8,709 bases of DNA. Origin: an uncultured Ignavibacteria bacterium (lineage in GTDB: Bacteria > Bacteroidota > Ignavibacteria > Ignavibacteriales > Ignavibacteriaceae). The stretch lies in NCBI GenBank assembly GCA_937996765.1, contig CALKUG010000060.1, positions 1 to 8,709 on the forward strand, read 5' to 3'. The notes under the pieces were generated by a model. The model was not told the origin of the DNA. It saw nothing but the letters and a program-made list of their open reading frames with translations, and did no database searches. The position numbers were made by a program, and so were the translations under genes. Positions 6,671 to 8,709 of this stretch are shown piece by piece. Every line of letters begins with the position of its first letter. Within the stretch, counting starts at the first letter, position 1.

Positions 6671-7405
6671 TTAACCTAATATGAAGTAAAAATAGATGGG
6701 CATAGATGCAAAACCTGCGGGTAATGCAATCGACAGTATTAGACCTATGAAACGAATCAGAGGGAAATACTTTTTATTATTCAAACCAAAAGTTTGAAAT
6801 GCACTCTGGAAGCCGTGATTCAAGTGGAACGCCAATAATATCAAGCCGAGAAGATAAATGGCTACATATATCGGGTTTTTGAATGCAGTAGCAACACTGA
6901 TATACATATCTTTTATTGGCTGACCATCCGATGCCAACAGTGCAGAGCCATCTAACTTAGTGGCATTTACAACTGCTGTTCCATCAACAACATCTTTTCC
7001 TGTAACTCTATGAGGCACAAAGAAGTTGGTTAAGTGAACCATAAGAAAGAATAATATCACCGAGCCTGAAAGGAACATTGTTCTCGAAAACAACGAACTA
7101 TTGGCTGACGCATCAACTTTATCGTATCCAATCGGACGCGATTTTTTATTTTCTAATTGAAGGTAAATTGCTGTAAAAATGTGAATACCAAATCCGAGAA
7201 CAAGTCCAATTTCCATTACGCGGATGAGAGGATTGTGTCCCATAAAATGGCTATACACGTTAAATGCTTCTCCATTATCAGCTCTAAACAAGGAAAAATT
7301 TCCTGTTAAATGCACTATAAGGAAGGAGACAAGAAATAACCCTGTCAATCCGGTAACAAATTTACGCCCGACTGAAGAAGTTACGAATTTTAGAAACCAA
7401 CTCAT
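6671..7405 (-). CDS. sdhC: Succinate dehydrogenase cytochrome b subunit (B-type, five helices)
   Basis: SdhC anchors SdhA/SdhB in the inner membrane, binds haem b and reduces quinone, in this type usually menaquinone. Seen, in 244 residues: five hydrophobic helices at about 16-35, 60-82, 109-130, 177-199 and 213-240, the single-subunit B-type layout that replaces separate SdhC and SdhD. Histidines suited to ligate two haems are H32 (IVHLTGN), H75 (GIHIFTA), H124 (MVHLTNF) and H194 or H197 (AFHLNHGF). The loop between helices 3 and 4 (about 131-176) is long, polar and rich in Asp/Val/Ala. The start is supported by AGGAG six bases upstream of the ATG. It is the first gene of the operon, and its start codon may be paired in a hairpin. 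No separate sdhD gene is present, as expected for this type. Confidence 0.96.
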   Translation of the reverse strand: MSWFLKFVTSSVGRKFVTGLTGLFLVSFLIVHLTGNFSLFRADNGEAFNVYSHFMGHNPLIRVMEIGLVLGFGIHIFTAIYLQLENKKSRPIGYDKVDASANSSLFSRTMFLSGSVILFFLMVHLTNFFVPHRVTGKDVVDGTAVVNATKLDGSALLASDGQPIKDMYISVATAFKNPIYVAIYLLGLILLAFHLNHGFQSAFQTFGLNNKKYFPLIRFIGLILSIALPAGFASMPIYFYFILG

Positions 7406-7430
7406 TGATTTCTCCTATCTGATTAATGAG
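7401..7430 (-). promoter_or_regulatory. Possible hairpin around the sdhC start codon and SD
   Basis: The minus-strand RNA reads CUCAUUAAUC, AGAUAGGAGA, AAUCAAUGAG. The two 10-base arms pair at eight positions (CUCAUU with AAUGAG, then an A/C mismatch, then AU with AU). The AUG start codon lies in the closing arm and the AGGAG SD sits in the loop. This could gate translation of the whole sdhCAB message, for example by temperature or protein binding. The stem is AU-rich and weak, so chance is quite possible. Confidence 0.3.
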
Positions 7431-7705
7431 TTATAAAGTAAAATAGTCTTTTGAATTGTGTAGTTAATTCGACCTGATTACTAAAATAATTTGCCCAACT
7501 CTGTGTAGAAAGAATTACGCAAATTCACACCCCAAAATTACTTCATTATGCCCATAAAAACAATTCAAACAATAATTTACAGTATTTTAATCTATACAAA
7601 AATGTACATATTAAAAGAACTTTGGGGAAAATTGATTCAATAAATCAGCTAACATTTTTTGGAGTCTTTTAATTATTTTGGGCATTGAATTATCAATGGA
7701 TTAAA
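7406..7705. other. Divergent AT-rich intergenic region between sdhC and the AlbA_2 gene
   Basis: No gene or RNA was recognised in these 300 bases, which are strongly AT-rich. It must hold the sdhCAB promoter on the minus strand; the best candidate is a weak TTAACT-16-TATTTT pair around 7444-7471. It must also hold the promoter of the plus-strand gene, for which no good match was found. Small symmetric elements are present: ATGTACAT at 7602-7609 inside TACAAAAATGTACAT, and TGATT-CAATA-AATCA at 7633-7647. Either could be an operator half-site pair, but both are short enough to arise by chance in AT-rich DNA. Confidence 0.5.
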
Positions 7706-8709
7706 ATGCAATTTCGTTACTCTGATATCGAGCTGCTAAACATAGCCAAAAACCTTGAATCCGACTATTGTGAGAGAAAGCAATCATTCAAAGGCGATAC
7801 TCCTCAAAAATCTCGGCAAGCAGTATGTGCATTCGCTAATGATCTGCCAAACAATAATAGGCCTGGTGTACTCATTATCGGGCTAAATGATAATGGAACC
7901 TTTCAAGACATAAATGTGACAGACGAATTGTTACGGTCTCTTTCAGATATCAAGACCGATGGTAGAATCTTACCTATACCAACAATCACTGTTGAGAAAA
8001 GAGAAATTGAAGGTCACGATGTTGCTGTTGTAACCGTAATGCCATCTGACATGCCTCCCGTTAGATTTGATGGTATAATTTGGGTGCGAGTTGGGCCAAG
8101 AAGGTCTATTGCAACTGAACATGAGGAAAGACTACTGATTGAACGGAGGAGGCATCGTCTTCTTCCATTCGATTTAATGGCTTGGCAATCCGCAACTCCC
8201 GATGAATTAAATAAATTATTTTTTGAAGAGGAGTATGTGAGTAAAGCTTTCCCGGTTGAACTTCTAAATGTTGATAATAGAACCTATTTTGAACGTTTGG
8301 CCACTTGCAGAATGTTGTCATCCCCTAACAATCCTTATCCAACAACTGTAGGACTTTTGACTCTTTCAAAAAATCCGCAACTGCATATTCCTGGAGCAAG
8401 AATTCAATTCCTTAAAATAGATGGAAAGTTTTGGGGTGATCCCATTGTTGATGAAGAACGAATTGAGGGAAATTTGAAGTACCAAATAGACCGCTTAGAC
8501 GAAAAGATTAAAACTCACAATACTGTATCAATTGAGTTCAAAGACCTTACTACCGAAAAGCGCAATTACCTTTATCCATTTTCTGCACTACAGCAGATCA
8601 CTCGAAATGCTATTATTCATAGGAGCTATGAAGCTACAAATTCACCTGTTTTAGTGTATTGGTTCAGTGACAGAATTGAAATTATAAGCCCTGGTGGAGT
8701 ATTTGGGAG
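7706..8709 (+). CDS. AlbA_2 (Schlafen-like) plus GHKL-type ATP-binding protein, 3' end beyond window
   Basis: The frame is open from a stop at 7670-7672 to the right edge; 334 codons are visible. Seen: residues about 15-140 fit the AlbA_2 domain (PF04326, Schlafen-like nucleic-acid-binding fold), with YCERKQSFKG carrying the E-x-K pair (E23, K25), GVLIIGLNDNG (54-64) and WVRVGPRRSIAT (126-137). A middle region follows. Residues about 290-334 then begin an HATPase_c_4-like domain: ALQQITRNAIIHRSY (294-308) and DRIEIISPGG (322-331). The order matches proteins often annotated as RecG-like helicase or putative DNA-binding protein; no helicase motors are visible. The glutamate usual in the N-box is glutamine here (Q297). 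Family knowledge: such genes are transcriptional regulators or belong to mobile and defence loci; the exact role here is unknown. The start is the only ATG near the open end, with just a weak GGA six bases upstream; TTG at 7685 is an alternative. It is the only plus-strand gene, divergent from sdhC. Confidence 0.9.
   Translation, partial: MQFRYSDIELLNIAKNLESDYCERKQSFKGDTPQKSRQAVCAFANDLPNNNRPGVLIIGLNDNGTFQDINVTDELLRSLSDIKTDGRILPIPTITVEKREIEGHDVAVVTVMPSDMPPVRFDGIIWVRVGPRRSIATEHEERLLIERRRHRLLPFDLMAWQSATPDELNKLFFEEEYVSKAFPVELLNVDNRTYFERLATCRMLSSPNNPYPTTVGLLTLSKNPQLHIPGARIQFLKIDGKFWGDPIVDEERIEGNLKYQIDRLDEKIKTHNTVSIEFKDLTTEKRNYLYPFSALQQITRNAIIHRSYEATNSPVLVYWFSDRIEIISPGGVFG

Noticed and set aside
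7224..7436. 70-codon plus-strand frame over the sdhC start
   Set aside because: It overlaps the conserved N-terminal haem-binding helix of SdhC in antisense and has no recognisable features.
7656..7680. TTTG ... TTATTTTG as a Bacteroidetes-type promoter for the plus-strand gene
   Set aside because: The -7 element has a mismatch at the conserved A and the spacing between boxes is about 11 bases rather than about 19-21.
7401..7705. CRISPR array, tRNA or riboswitch in the longest gene-free stretch
   Set aside because: No regularly spaced repeats, cloverleaf or conserved aptamer core could be seen; only short AT-rich dyads.
8106..8321. 71-codon minus-strand frame opposite the AlbA_2 gene
   Set aside because: The plus strand carries a long frame with recognisable domains; the antisense frame has none.

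Overview
The window looks like chromosomal DNA from a bacterium of the Bacteroidota/Chlorobiota (FCB) branch. Three things suggest this: a B-type succinate dehydrogenase whose SdhA begins with the MLDSKCPSG...LVNPANKRK stretch familiar from that branch; a gene pair resembling the GldL/GldM motor of type 9 secretion and gliding; and moderately AT-rich DNA with very AT-rich intergenic stretches. Several genes carry clear Shine-Dalgarno (SD) sequences (AGGAG, AAGAGG, AAGGA). That is unlike most classical Bacteroidia and points towards a basal lineage such as Ignavibacteria or Kapabacteria. The assignment is inference; no rRNA is present.

Layout, left to right. (1) 4-1286, minus strand: two small membrane proteins, a two-helix plus coiled-coil protein (GldL-like, 630-1286) followed by a single-helix plus extracytoplasmic-domain protein (GldM-like but only 202 residues, 4-612). 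They form a compact pair with its own upstream region (1293-1424), which holds a TAnnTTTG-type -7 element and a 17-bp inverted repeat. (2) 1425-3787, minus strand: an unrecognised 453-residue protein directly followed by the GTPase Obg, eight bases apart, with the obg SD overlapping the upstream stop codon. (3) 3938-3970: a strong hairpin terminator readable in both directions. (4) 3992-7405, minus strand: the sdhC-sdhA-sdhB operon for succinate:menaquinone oxidoreductase, tightly spaced; its first start codon lies in a possible hairpin. (5) 7406-7705: a divergent, very AT-rich intergenic region. (6) 7706 to the right edge, plus strand: the first 334 codons of an AlbA_2/Schlafen-like plus GHKL-like ATP-binding protein, the only plus-strand gene and the only one of accessory character.

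SdhCAB links the TCA cycle to the quinone pool and supports the respiration that would set up the ion gradient. The GldL/GldM-like pair has the layout of an ion-driven 5:2 rotary motor, which would use such a gradient. Obg is a ribosome-associated GTPase, and its partner is of unknown function. The AlbA_2 gene faces away from the rest and has no evident functional tie to them.
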